A stretch of 64,000 nt of DNA from Eubacterium sp. (GTDB taxonomy: Bacteria > Bacillota > Clostridia > Lachnospirales > Lachnospiraceae). The stretch is from assembly GCA_016292095.1 (NCBI GenBank), contig JAEFAB010000043.1:1-64000 (forward strand). Direction: 5' to 3'. The notes under the pieces were generated by a model. It was not told the origin of the DNA. It did no database searches and saw nothing but the letters and a program-made list of their open reading frames with translations. Made by a program: the position numbers and the translations under genes. Shown here piece after piece: positions 26,497 through 35,752 of the stretch (positions are counted from its first letter, which is position 1; every line of letters begins with the position of its first letter).

Positions 26497-26519
26497 GATT
26501 ACATCAAGAGAGTTTTTTT
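26490..26519 (+). terminator. Strong intrinsic terminator with no clear gene upstream
   Basis: CTCTCTTGAT pairs perfectly with ATCAAGAGAG around TAC, then seven T. The only upstream gene already has its own terminator at 26351, so this one may belong to a lost gene. Confidence 0.85.
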
Positions 26520-26590
26520 ATACCATTCTTCGTATTTTGTGCTATAATAAGTGAAAATACGCCAAAAGGCATAAAAAGAAAGGGGAAAAA

Positions 26591-28342
26591 ATGAGAAAAG
26601 AATCACTGAAAAAGCTTAAAGCATTATTAATCACATTAACATTATCGGTTCCTTGCGCACCGGTTCAGGCGGAGGAGACGAAAACGTTGGAACATGGAGA
26701 TTTTATTATTTCGGGAAATACGGAAGGAATTTCCGAGAATCCTGATCAGTTAACAATCTGTGCCGGAACAGATATCACAATCAGAATGAAAGATGGCGTG
26801 GACAAAACCACTTCGACCATTGTAATTGATGGCAGAAATGCTGTAAAAATAACGATGGAAAATCTAAATATTGAAGCAGATGGAGCGTGTCCGATTACAC
26901 TCATTAATTCGGACGCTGAACTGGTATTTCCGGAAGGAACAGAAAGTACTTTTGTTTCAGGGGAAAAAGCAGGTATTAATGTTTCAAAAGATAGTAAACT
27001 GACGATTTCAGGAAAAGGAACATTGAATGCAAAAGCGGATGGAAATAATGCAGGAATAGGTTCTACATTGGAGTCTCCTGAATGTGGAGAGATTGTCATT
27101 AAAGAAGGAACTGTAAATGCTGAATCTTCTTTTGGCGCCGGTATTGGCGGATGTACTCTTGGTGATGGTGGAACAGTTACGGTTGATGGTGGAACATTAA
27201 ATGCAACATCATTTATGGGTTCCGCAATTGGCGGAGGATTTTCAGGGGATAAAGAAGATGGTTGTTCCGGAGGAACCTTTACAATGAATGACGGAACAGT
27301 GAAAGCAACCAGCACCCATGGAACCGGAATCGGCGGAGGTTGGACTGATGGCGAAAATGGTGGAAATGGTGGCAATGGTGGCGACGTCACTATAAATGGC
27401 GGAACATTAAATGTTGAGGTACACAGTTTAGCAACCGGAATTGGCGGTGGCTGGTCTCAAGAAGGAAATGGTGGAAACGGCGGAACATTTACCATGAATG
27501 ATGGGAATGTTACGATTCAGGCTGAAGGCGGAACTGCTATTGGAGGCGGATTTTCCGGTATTCAGGGCGGTGCAGGTAGTGACGTGACACTGAATGGTGG
27601 TACTTTAACCGCTAAAACGAAGTGGGGAATGGTTGCCATCGGTGGGGGTTCTACTACAATGGAGAGTGATACCTGCGGTGGTGATAGTGGAAATCTCACA
27701 ATAACCGGAGGAACTCTGATTGCTCAGTCAGGGTCGACAGATGTTTTAAATGTATGTGTTATTGGACCAGGTCGTGGTATGCCAGGTGGAATTCCGGGAA
27801 AAACTATTATTAAACCACAAGATGGAACTAAGATCAAAGCGGAATATGGTTATGAAGGACGGACATTTGAAAGGGAAGGGTCTCCATTTACTTCTGAGAC
27901 TGAGTTAGATTCTTTCGAAATGTTTTCGTACTTTAGTGCTACTACAAGTAAACTGGAAGAGGAAAGTTCAACAGAAGAAGCATCTACAAAAGCACCTGAA
28001 ACAAAACAAGAACAGACTACTTCAAAGATGGTTCAGCCAACCAAGGGAAGCAATGTAGTTGCTCCAAAGGCAGTAAAACTGAACAAACTGAAGTATAAGA
28101 AAAAGAGAATTGTTGCAACATGGAAAACGAAAGAATCCGTAAATGGATATGAAGTTCAATATTCTACAAATAAGAAATTCAAAAAGAATGTTAATAAAAA
28201 AATTCTTTCAAGTGCTTCTTATAAAATCAAAGCAAAAAAAGGAAAGACTTATTACGTAAGAGTCCGTGCGTTCAGGAAAAAAGGAAGCAAACGTATCTCT
28301 GGTGCATGGAGTAGCGTGAAAAAAATTAAAATAAAAAAGTAA
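26591..28342 (+). CDS. Secreted Gly-rich repeat (beta-helix-like) protein with C-terminal FN3-like domain
   Basis: 583 residues. Seen: a signal peptide (about 1-28, ending PVQAEE); a long region (about 80-400) of repeated motifs of the type GGTLNATS...AIGGG, with TFTMNDGTV alternating, typical of a right-handed beta-helix surface protein; a Ser/Thr/Glu linker; and a C-terminal fibronectin-III-like domain (about 497-583) containing VNGYEVQYSTNKKF and YYVRVRAF. No cell-wall sorting motif is present. Likely exported and possibly carbohydrate-binding (inference). The minus-strand proline-rich ORF inside it is a composition artefact. Confidence 0.8.
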   Translation: MRKESLKKLKALLITLTLSVPCAPVQAEETKTLEHGDFIISGNTEGISENPDQLTICAGTDITIRMKDGVDKTTSTIVIDGRNAVKITMENLNIEADGACPITLINSDAELVFPEGTESTFVSGEKAGINVSKDSKLTISGKGTLNAKADGNNAGIGSTLESPECGEIVIKEGTVNAESSFGAGIGGCTLGDGGTVTVDGGTLNATSFMGSAIGGGFSGDKEDGCSGGTFTMNDGTVKATSTHGTGIGGGWTDGENGGNGGNGGDVTINGGTLNVEVHSLATGIGGGWSQEGNGGNGGTFTMNDGNVTIQAEGGTAIGGGFSGIQGGAGSDVTLNGGTLTAKTKWGMVAIGGGSTTMESDTCGGDSGNLTITGGTLIAQSGSTDVLNVCVIGPGRGMPGGIPGKTIIKPQDGTKIKAEYGYEGRTFEREGSPFTSETELDSFEMFSYFSATTSKLEEESSTEEASTKAPETKQEQTTSKMVQPTKGSNVVAPKAVKLNKLKYKKKRIVATWKTKESVNGYEVQYSTNKKFKKNVNKKILSSASYKIKAKKGKTYYVRVRAFRKKGSKRISGAWSSVKKIKIKK

Positions 28343-28360
28343 GATTGCTGGAGAAACAAG

Positions 28361-28948
28361 ATGATTAAAAAGAGAATTGCACTGATGTTTTTGGCGGTTG
28401 CTGTTATGACTGCGAGTGGATGCGGCAATACGAAAGCGAAGACAGACGATAGCAAAAAAGAAGAAACAACCGAAGTGACAACAGAGGAAACCACTGAGGA
28501 AACAACCGAGGAAACAACGGAAGAGTCTTATGAGGAAGTCGTTAAAGAAGATGATGAGATTTGGGGAAGCTGGATTACAGAATCAGGAACAGAGTTCTCC
28601 TTTAAATCAGATAATTCATATGGATGGTATCAGGATAGCGAGGACCACAGTGACAATTACTATGATGGAACCGTTGAGGTGTTGAAAGGTTATGCTGCTA
28701 CCGAAGAACTGGGAATTGGTATGGATCAGGTAATGAATGTAATCATTAACAGTGAAGGGAAAGTTACCTATTCAAATATCTATGCCGTGAAATGCCATCC
28801 GACTTACTTGATTTCCGGTGGTGTGGATAAAACAGATACTCTGACCAGTGAGTTTGATATGACATTATTAATGATTGTTGTAGATGAGCATGAAGCACAG
28901 GGGTATAACTTCTCAACGGGAGATACCTATTACTTCAAAAGAAAATAG
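28361..28948 (+). CDS. Lipoprotein with Thr/Glu-repeat linker, unknown function
   Basis: 195 residues. Seen: a lipoprotein signal with lipobox TASGC (Cys around residue 21), then an acidic linker of repeated ETTEETTE units (about 35-58), then a roughly 130-residue domain beginning IWGSWITESG that may bind a ligand. Anchored to the outer face of the membrane. It begins 18 bases after the preceding surface-protein gene and is followed by a terminator, so the two form a small operon. Confidence 0.78.
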   Translation: MIKKRIALMFLAVAVMTASGCGNTKAKTDDSKKEETTEVTTEETTEETTEETTEESYEEVVKEDDEIWGSWITESGTEFSFKSDNSYGWYQDSEDHSDNYYDGTVEVLKGYAATEELGIGMDQVMNVIINSEGKVTYSNIYAVKCHPTYLISGGVDKTDTLTSEFDMTLLMIVVDEHEAQGYNFSTGDTYYFKRK

Positions 28949-28953
28949 ATTCG

Positions 28954-28986
28954 GAAGGTGGAGAAATCCACCTTCTTATTTTTTTA
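28954..28986 (+). terminator. Terminator after the lipoprotein gene
   Basis: GAAGGTGGA pairs perfectly with TCCACCTTC around GAAA, then a T-rich run. Confidence 0.88.
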
Positions 28987-29048
28987 CAAAATTGGAAACG
29001 ATATCTTATTTATTTTTCACGAAAAATATTTAGAATCGTTTTTTTTAT

Positions 29049-29077
29049 TTGACGATTTGCACATTTTTGAGTAGGAT
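29049..29077 (+). promoter_or_regulatory. Putative promoter of the chitinase-like gene
   Basis: TTGACG at 29049-29054 and TAGGAT at 29072-29077, 17 bases apart, leaving a leader of about 95 bases. Confidence 0.5.
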
Positions 29078-29178
29078 TGTTGTTGGTGGTAATTTATGGT
29101 TATATGGGAGAAAGTAGTTATCACCGATTCAATATTTACCGAATTGGGAACTCGGTGGAAAATTGAGAGGGTAAAAAA

Positions 29179-31437
29179 ATGAATAAGAAGAAAGTGGTTT
29201 CTATCTTACTGGCAGTAGTGATGGTCTTTTCACTGATTCCTGCCAACCACAAGACAGCCGAAGTGCAGGCTGCAACAGGAAAAAGGGTGGTAGGTTATTT
29301 TCCATCCTATCGTACTTATGCAATCAATTCGATTGACTATTCTGCAATGACCCATTGTATTTTGTCCTTTATGACATATGCAAACGGTACATTGACTTCA
29401 GGCTTTTCCGGAGGAGACGTTCAGACCATTGTCAACAAATGTCACAGCAATGGAACCAAGGCAATGATTGCCATTGGTGGATGGAACGGATTTGATCCTA
29501 GTGACAATCCTTTTGGAACAGCACAGAAGAGAACCAACTTCATCAATCAGGTCATGAATTATGTAGATACCTATAACCTGGATGGTGTTGATTTGGATTT
29601 GGAAGTAAATGACGCAAACGTATGGAACAATTTTGATCCATTTGTTTCAGAATTATCAGGTCGATTAAAACAAAAAGGAAAGTTGCTTACAATGGCAGTA
29701 GCAACTTGGTTTACCGGTCCGATTGCAAACTCCACATACAGTTATTTTGATTTCTTAAATTTAATGTCCTATGACTACAATCAGTCAGGAACAGGCGATG
29801 TTGCACCAATGTCACAGATTTATGACATGGTATCTTACTATGGAAGTCGTGGTGTTAGCAACGACCGCATGGTAATCGGTGTGCCTTTCTATGGATATGC
29901 AGCAGGTGGTGCTTCAAAAACCTATGCAGAGATGGTGCAGGCGAATGTAGCCAATGCAAACTTAGACTATGCCAACGGTGTACATTACAATGGTATGCAG
30001 ACCATCAGACAGAAAGCTGAATACAGCAAAAGTTACGGCGGAACCATGATTTGGGAAATTGGTCAGGACAGCTTTGATTCCCGCTATTCTTTGTTACAGG
30101 TAATTAAAAGTGTCATGGGAACAAATAATCAGGGAGAACAGGGAACACAACCGCCTGCAACGACTAAGAAGCAGGAAACAACCACAAAAGCATCAGAACA
30201 AACCAGCGGAACATGGAATGCAGGAACTTCTTATACAGGAGGTTCTATTGTTACATATAACGGAAAGACCTACAGAGCACAGTGGTGGACTCAGGGAGAA
30301 AGACCGGATTCATCCGGTGTTTGGGTTTTAGTTGAAGATGCACCAGAACCAACTACAAAGGCACCGGAAACAACTACAGTAACTCCACAGGACGGATATA
30401 CTACTGCAGGAGCAAACTGGACCGAGTTAAATTATTGGTCTCCATATTTCGCATCCGGATGGGGCGGAAATCCTACAGGAGCTTACAAGAATGGAAATTC
30501 TTACAGTGACTTTGCAGTTAAAGTCACAAAGACCGGTGATGGCGGTGCATGGGGAATCCAGTTAAAGACAAAGGAAATGTCTATGGATGCAGGTGCACAG
30601 TATCGTTGTAAAGTAGGCGTTCAGTCAAACGTTGCAGCAAACGGCATCATCTTTAAAGAAGATAAATCAACAGCAGAAGTATCCAAAAATCTTTCTGCAG
30701 GAAATAACAGTTTTGAATTAACATTTACAGCATCCGCAGCAGCACAGTTTGTATTCGATTTGGCAAAACTTCCAACAGGAGCAGAAATGAAGATTACTTC
30801 TTTCTCTTTGGAAAAACTGGTTCAGGAAACAACAACAGAAAAACCAACAGAAAAACCAACAGAGACTACTACAGAAGCTCCAACAGAAAAGCCTACGGAA
30901 GAACCGACAACAAGTGTGCAGACACAGGCAAAACTGGAAATCAACGGATGTCAGATTAGCACAACTTACGAAGGATTCCGTATCATTTATTCTGTAAGTG
31001 ATGTGAAATCAGAAGTAGACAGCATAGGATTGGTTTACGGATTGGAAGGATATGCAACCGATGCAGAGATGGTTGTAAACAGCAGCAATAAAACTGTGTA
31101 CAGCTATGAAGCGAACGGTACCGGAAAATTAAATGCACAGTACAGCAGTTTACCATCTGCAAAGAGTTATGCAATGACAATGAAGTTCATTAAGAACGCA
31201 GCATTCTATACCACACCAATCAAAGTTCGTGCTTATGCAAAATTAAAGAACGGTCAGTACATTTATACGAATATCCGCAGTTACGTAATGTACAATGTTG
31301 CAGATTATCTTTACAAAAACCAGTTGATGAACACCATTTACGGACACGATTACTTATATGACAGTATTTTGAAGGTTGTAAACAGTGCTTATCAGAGAAT
31401 TGATTATAATTTAGATAATACTTTGGTGCAGTTCTAA
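29179..31437 (+). CDS. Secreted GH18 (chitinase-like) glycoside hydrolase with carbohydrate-binding modules
   Basis: 752 residues. Seen: a signal peptide (about 1-31); a GH18 barrel (about 32-310) with the catalytic motif DGVDLDLE at 135-142 (Glu142 as acid/base); a Thr-rich linker; a CBM5/12-like chitin-binding module (about 341-388, with WNAGTSYTGGSIVTYNGKTY and aromatic QWWTQGE); a beta-sandwich region (about 408-552); a TEKPTEKPTE-type linker; and an unrecognised C-terminal domain. GH18 enzymes cleave beta-1,4-GlcNAc bonds. The target could be chitin, host glycans or peptidoglycan-like polymers. No cell-wall anchor is seen. Confidence 0.88.
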   Translation: MNKKKVVSILLAVVMVFSLIPANHKTAEVQAATGKRVVGYFPSYRTYAINSIDYSAMTHCILSFMTYANGTLTSGFSGGDVQTIVNKCHSNGTKAMIAIGGWNGFDPSDNPFGTAQKRTNFINQVMNYVDTYNLDGVDLDLEVNDANVWNNFDPFVSELSGRLKQKGKLLTMAVATWFTGPIANSTYSYFDFLNLMSYDYNQSGTGDVAPMSQIYDMVSYYGSRGVSNDRMVIGVPFYGYAAGGASKTYAEMVQANVANANLDYANGVHYNGMQTIRQKAEYSKSYGGTMIWEIGQDSFDSRYSLLQVIKSVMGTNNQGEQGTQPPATTKKQETTTKASEQTSGTWNAGTSYTGGSIVTYNGKTYRAQWWTQGERPDSSGVWVLVEDAPEPTTKAPETTTVTPQDGYTTAGANWTELNYWSPYFASGWGGNPTGAYKNGNSYSDFAVKVTKTGDGGAWGIQLKTKEMSMDAGAQYRCKVGVQSNVAANGIIFKEDKSTAEVSKNLSAGNNSFELTFTASAAAQFVFDLAKLPTGAEMKITSFSLEKLVQETTTEKPTEKPTETTTEAPTEKPTEEPTTSVQTQAKLEINGCQISTTYEGFRIIYSVSDVKSEVDSIGLVYGLEGYATDAEMVVNSSNKTVYSYEANGTGKLNAQYSSLPSAKSYAMTMKFIKNAAFYTTPIKVRAYAKLKNGQYIYTNIRSYVMYNVADYLYKNQLMNTIYGHDYLYDSILKVVNSAYQRIDYNLDNTLVQF

Positions 31438-31452
31438 ATAAAAGGGGAGAAG

Positions 31453-31491
31453 GCAGTCAGCTCCGGCAAGGAGTTGATTGCTTTTTCTTTT
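31453..31491 (+). terminator. Terminator after the GH18 gene
   Basis: GCAGTCAGCTCC pairs with GGAGTTGATTGC (two G-U pairs) around GGCAA, then a T-rich run. Confidence 0.88.
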
Positions 31492-31514
31492 GTCTACTCC
31501 AAAGACAGAAATTA

Positions 31515-31523
31515 TGGTATACT
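31515..31523 (+). promoter_or_regulatory. Extended -10 promoter of the pyrophosphatase gene
   Basis: TGG followed by TATACT is an extended -10 element; no clear -35 is seen. Confidence 0.5.
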
Positions 31524-31560
31524 AGAAGCGGACTTATAGCGAAGGAAAGGGAAATTGCTT

Positions 31561-33207
31561 ATGCAGGGAAAATATTATGTAGTGGGACATAAAAATCCGG
31601 ATACCGATTCGATTTGCTCCGCAATTGCGTTAGCGTATTTAAAGAATCAGACAGAAGATGGAACTTATTCCGCAAAGCGTGCCGGACAGATTAATGAAGA
31701 AACAGAATTTGTATTAAGTTACTTTGGAATGAATCCGCCGGGATATATGCCGGATGTGGGAAGCCAGGTAAAAGATATGGAAATCCGAAAAACCATCGGA
31801 ATGTCCAAAGATATTTCCGTAAGGAAGGTCTGGGAATATATGCGGGAAAATCAGGTTATGACGGTAGCAGTTACCAATGAGGAAAATGAACTGGAAGGTG
31901 TTATTTCCATGTCCGATATTTCCAACAGCCTGATGGTACAAAATGCTACGGCTTTGTCGGAAGCAAAAACACCGTTTAAGCACATTGCGGAAACTTTGGA
32001 TGGTGAGATTATTGTAGGAGATGCGGATTCCTGTTTCACCAAAGGAAAAGTATTTATCGGTGCGGGAAATGCGGATGTTGTCAAAAAATATATGGTACCG
32101 GGAGATTTAGTGATTCTCGGAAACCGTGCAGAAGACCATTTGAATGCCATTGAATTAGGTGCCGGTTGTCTGGTGATTGCCTTTGGCGCGGAAATTTCTC
32201 CGGCAATTCAGAACTACGCAAAAGAAAAAGGATGCGTTATTATTCGAACACCACATGATTCCTATGCAATTGCCCAGATGATTGAACAGAGTATTCCTGC
32301 TCGAGCGATTATGGTTTCGGAAGGGCTGGTAACCTTCCACATGGATGACTTTACAGATAAGGTTAAAGTAATCATGGGTAAAAACAGAATTCGAAACTTC
32401 CCAATCCTTGATAAGAATGATAAATATGTGGGAACAGTATCCCGAAGAAATTTATTGAATATTGCAAAGAAGAAAGTGATTTTGGTTGACCACAATGAAA
32501 TGTCTCAGGCAGCAGATAACATTGAGCAGGCAGAACTTATTGAAATTGTGGATCATCACCGTATCGGTACGTTGGAAACCAACAATCCGATTATTTTCAG
32601 AAATCAGCCTCTGGGCTGCACGGCAACAATTATTTTCCAGATGTTCCGGGAAAAAGGGGTGGAAATTCCAAAGGATATTGCAGGATTGCTTTGCGCGGCA
32701 ATTATTTCGGATACGTTAATGTTCCGTTCGCCAACTTGTACCGCCATTGATAAGGAGGCAGCAGAGGAACTGGCTGGAATTGCCGGTGTTGAGATTGAAC
32801 AGTTCGCCACAGAAATGTTCAAAGCAGGAAGTAACCTGGGAAGCAAAACGGCAGAAGAAATCTTCTATCAGGATTTCAAAAAGTTTATTGCCGGCAGAGT
32901 TACTTTTGGTGTGGGACAGATCAGTTCTATGGCCGCAGACGAATTACAGCGGTTGAAAGAACGTTTGGAACCACATTTGCAGTACGAATGCGGAAAGCAT
33001 GGAATTCAGATGGTATTCTTTATGCTGACAAATATTCTGGAAGAAAATACAGAGTTGATTTGTTATGGCGAAAACTCAGAGCAGTTGATTAAGGCAGCTT
33101 TTGGTGTTGATGTTTCCAAAGGAGCCTGTGTGCTTCAGGGAATTGTTTCCCGAAAGAAACAGTTGATTCCACTGATGATGAATGTATTACAGGAAAATGA
33201 TATATAA
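31561..33207 (+). CDS. ppaC: CBS-DRTGG family II (Mn-dependent) inorganic pyrophosphatase
   Basis: 548 residues from the ATG at 31561, nine bases after AAGGAAAGGG. Hydrolyses pyrophosphate in the cytoplasm. Seen: the DHH-type metal motifs HKNPDTDS (from His10), VDHNEMSQA (from about 309) and VDHHRIG, and a C-terminal DHHA2 domain. Between the first metal motif and the rest, about 65-300, lie two CBS motifs split by a DRTGG-type domain. In characterised clostridial enzymes of this layout, AMP/ADP inhibit and diadenosine polyphosphates activate. That regulation is inferred here from architecture alone. Confidence 0.93.
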   Translation: MQGKYYVVGHKNPDTDSICSAIALAYLKNQTEDGTYSAKRAGQINEETEFVLSYFGMNPPGYMPDVGSQVKDMEIRKTIGMSKDISVRKVWEYMRENQVMTVAVTNEENELEGVISMSDISNSLMVQNATALSEAKTPFKHIAETLDGEIIVGDADSCFTKGKVFIGAGNADVVKKYMVPGDLVILGNRAEDHLNAIELGAGCLVIAFGAEISPAIQNYAKEKGCVIIRTPHDSYAIAQMIEQSIPARAIMVSEGLVTFHMDDFTDKVKVIMGKNRIRNFPILDKNDKYVGTVSRRNLLNIAKKKVILVDHNEMSQAADNIEQAELIEIVDHHRIGTLETNNPIIFRNQPLGCTATIIFQMFREKGVEIPKDIAGLLCAAIISDTLMFRSPTCTAIDKEAAEELAGIAGVEIEQFATEMFKAGSNLGSKTAEEIFYQDFKKFIAGRVTFGVGQISSMAADELQRLKERLEPHLQYECGKHGIQMVFFMLTNILEENTELICYGENSEQLIKAAFGVDVSKGACVLQGIVSRKKQLIPLMMNVLQENDI

Positions 33208-33210
33208 GAT

Positions 33211-33244
33211 AAAAACCGTAGCAAAAAGTTGCTACGGTTTTTTT
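33211..33244. terminator. Bidirectional terminator between convergent genes
   Basis: AAAAACCGTAGCAA pairs perfectly with TTGCTACGGTTTTT around AAAG. It has A residues before and T residues after, so it can end the pyrophosphatase transcript and the minus-strand methyltransferase transcript. Confidence 0.9.
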
Positions 33245-34013
33245 ATACTTGCAAGATATCCACTGTGTGGGCACCGGCACCCAGTAATTCCGGTCGCTCG
33301 CAGGTTGCAAGATGATATTGGATAAACAGTTCGAATTCTTCTTCAGTTAGACTGTTCAAAGTTGTACGCATGTAATTTGCCGGTCCGTCAGGAGACAGGA
33401 TTTTCACTCGGGTCAGTCCGGCTTCCTGATTCAAACGGTCAATTTCCTCCAAGCGAACGTAGTCATACAACTCGTCAGCTTTAGGGGTACAGTTAAAGTC
33501 CCGGTCAAAACGTCCGCTGGCAATACATTCCTCGACATGGTGTTCTTTAAAACCGTAAGTGAGGATGCTGTATTCATTCATACAATAGGCTACAAACAGA
33601 TAACCGCCGGGTTTTGTAACACGTTTTGCCTCGGTCAGTGCCTTTAATTTGTCTTCATGGGAAATCAGGTGATACATTGGCCCGAATAAAATTGTAATGT
33701 CATAGGCATCAGATTGAAACTTCTTTAAGTCTGTAGCAGTGCCGTGAAACGCCTTCACGTTACTGTTTTTTGCCTTGAGTTTTCCAAGATTCGGTTTCGC
33801 TAATTCCACCGCCGTAACGTCGTGACCTTCTTCAGAAAGCGGAATACTGTAACCGCCGGTTCCGGCACCGATATCAATAATCTTCAATCCCTTCCGACCG
33901 TTTATATATTCATGAATATATTTCATAGATGTGGTAAACTCCACAATACCGTGGCGTCTGGAAAGTCTTTTATCTTCATTAAATTTATTATAATAGGTAT
34001 CTAATATTCCCAT
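33243..34013 (-). CDS. Class I SAM-dependent methyltransferase
   Basis: 256 residues from the ATG at 34013, which sits six bases after GGAG; an upstream TTG at 34025 is rejected. Seen: motif I IIDIGAGTGGYSIPLS, the acidic VELAKPNLGKL, and ITILFGPMYHL as motif III. Class I methyltransferase of UbiE/YcgJ type; the acceptor is unknown. It is divergent from the PurF-like gene and shares the bidirectional terminator with the pyrophosphatase gene. Confidence 0.85.
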   Translation of the reverse strand: MGILDTYYNKFNEDKRLSRRHGIVEFTTSMKYIHEYINGRKGLKIIDIGAGTGGYSIPLSEEGHDVTAVELAKPNLGKLKAKNSNVKAFHGTATDLKKFQSDAYDITILFGPMYHLISHEDKLKALTEAKRVTKPGGYLFVAYCMNEYSILTYGFKEHHVEECIASGRFDRDFNCTPKADELYDYVRLEEIDRLNQEAGLTRVKILSPDGPANYMRTTLNSLTEEEFELFIQYHLATCERPELLGAGAHTVDILQV

Positions 34014-34153
34014 ATGATACTCCAATCCCCTTATTTTTACGGATAAAGTTTAACATAACTTGAAATCTTACGCAAATTATCGGCATTTTGTTTAAGAGTG
34101 TGGGTCGGAACTTAAAAAATGAAGGAAAAATGTCAAAACCGATAGAAATTTAA

Positions 34154-34268
34154 TTGTATATTTTTTTCTCTATGCTATAATGTAACAGTGATTTTACAAA
34201 TGAGATTAAGGAAATCAAAATTATCGGGACAGATTTTTGCCACGATAAATTTTAGAAAGAGGTAAAAA
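34154..34268 (+). promoter_or_regulatory. Promoter and hairpin-bearing leader of the PurF-like gene
   Basis: TTGTAT at 34154-34159, and an extended -10 of TGC plus TATAAT at 34176-34181 (16-base spacer). The leader, about 80 bases, holds a hairpin: TTATCGGG (34221-34228) with CC-A-CGATAA (34240-34248), one bulged A. It is too short for a recognised purine riboswitch. It ends with an AAAGAGGT ribosome-binding site. Confidence 0.55.
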
Positions 34269-35672
34269 ATGGGTGGTTTTTTTGGCGTAGCATCAAAACA
34301 AAACTGTAACTTTGACTTATTTTTTGGAACAGATTATCATTCACATTTAGGAACAAGACGTGCAGGTATGGCTGTTTATGGAAAAGACGGATTTAAGAAG
34401 TCAATCCATAGCATTGAAAATACACAGTTCCGTACACGCTTTGATAAGGATATTCACGAATTAAACGGAAACTACGGTATTGGATGTATTTCCGATTTTG
34501 AAGCACAGCCGATTTTAGTTCGTTCACATCATGGAACTTTTGCTATTACAACTGTCAGCAAGATTAACAATGCTGAGGAATTGGCAAAGGAAATTGTGGA
34601 CAAAGGAACACATTTTTTTGAAATGAGTAATGGTGAAATTAATGCCACAGAATTGGTTGCAGCATTAATTAATCAGAAACCGAACTTAATTGAAGGAATC
34701 AACTATGCATTGGAAGTTGTAGACGGTTCATTATCTTTGATGTTATTAACGCCGAAGGGAATCTTTGCAGCAAGAGATAAAATGGGTAGAACACCGATTA
34801 TCCTCGGTAAAAAAGACGGTGCCAGATGCGCCAGCTTCGAAAGCTATGCATTCATGAATCTTGAGTACCAGTACGAAAGAGATTTGGGACCGGGAGAAAT
34901 CGTTGTATTTGACGAAAACAATTGCAAGACATTAATGGCTCCTGGGGATAACATGAAGATTTGTACATTCCTTTGGGTGTACTATGGTTATCCGGCAGCT
35001 TCTTATGAAGGTGTTAACGTAGAAGAAATGCGCTATAACTGTGGTAAGTTACTTGCTCGTCGTGATGATGCGGAAGTAGACGTTGTTGCAGGTGTTCCGG
35101 ATTCCGGTACAGCACATGCAGTAGGATATGCAAATGAGTCAGGAATTCCATTCTCAAGACCATTCATTAAATATACACCAACCTGGCCACGTTCATTTAT
35201 GCCAACAATTCAGACACAGAGAAATCTGATTGCGCATATGAAACTGTTGCCGGTACATGAATTGATTAAAGACAAGAGATTATTATTAATTGATGATTCA
35301 ATTGTTCGTGGAACACAGCTTCGTGAAACAACTGAATTCTTATATGAAAGCGGTGCAAAGGAAGTTCATATCCGTCCGGCATGTCCACCATTGCTTTACG
35401 GATGTAAATATTTGAATTTCTCACGTTCTACTTCTGAAATGGAATTAATCGGACGTGTAGTTATCGCTGAATTAGAAGGTGGCGAAGTAACAAATGAAAT
35501 TCTTCAGGAATACGCTGATCCGGATTCAGAAAAGTACGCAAAGATGGTAGAAGGTATTCGTCAGAAGTTAAACTTCACATCTCTTCGTTTCCATCGTTTG
35601 GATGATATGTTAGAGTCTGTCGGAATTGAACCGGACAAACTCTGTACTTATTGTTGGAATGGTAAAGAATAA
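34269..35672 (+). CDS. PurF-like glutamine amidotransferase/phosphoribosyltransferase lacking the N-terminal catalytic cysteine
   Basis: 467 residues. Matches amidophosphoribosyltransferase: an N-terminal Ntn-type domain with TDYHSHLGTRRAGMAVY, a PRTase domain with the PRPP motif LLLIDDSIVRGTQLRET, and cysteines at 232, 379, 459 and 462 placed like the [4Fe-4S] ligands of Bacillus PurF. But the protein starts MGGFFG, where active PurF has Cys just after the initiator Met. Without it, glutamine hydrolysis is not expected, so it may use free ammonia or be regulatory. I recall similar proteins in other Clostridia. Own promoter, own terminator, far from the purE operon. Confidence 0.85.
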   Translation: MGGFFGVASKQNCNFDLFFGTDYHSHLGTRRAGMAVYGKDGFKKSIHSIENTQFRTRFDKDIHELNGNYGIGCISDFEAQPILVRSHHGTFAITTVSKINNAEELAKEIVDKGTHFFEMSNGEINATELVAALINQKPNLIEGINYALEVVDGSLSLMLLTPKGIFAARDKMGRTPIILGKKDGARCASFESYAFMNLEYQYERDLGPGEIVVFDENNCKTLMAPGDNMKICTFLWVYYGYPAASYEGVNVEEMRYNCGKLLARRDDAEVDVVAGVPDSGTAHAVGYANESGIPFSRPFIKYTPTWPRSFMPTIQTQRNLIAHMKLLPVHELIKDKRLLLIDDSIVRGTQLRETTEFLYESGAKEVHIRPACPPLLYGCKYLNFSRSTSEMELIGRVVIAELEGGEVTNEILQEYADPDSEKYAKMVEGIRQKLNFTSLRFHRLDDMLESVGIEPDKLCTYCWNGKE

Positions 35673-35687
35673 GAAATTGAATTAGCA

Positions 35688-35720
35688 AAGTGGCTACTGT
35701 TTAAGTAGCCACTTTTTTTG
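35688..35720 (+). terminator. Terminator after the PurF-like gene
   Basis: AAGTGGCTACT pairs perfectly with AGTAGCCACTT around a five-base loop, then seven T. Confidence 0.93.
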
Positions 35721-35752
35721 TGCCGAGCTTCAACCATATATATTCAATATTG

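Noticed and set aside
26746-27390. Minus-strand proline-rich ORF of 214 codons inside the surface-protein gene
   Set aside because: It is the mirror of Gly-rich codons (GGN read as NCC) and lacks a ribosome-binding site.
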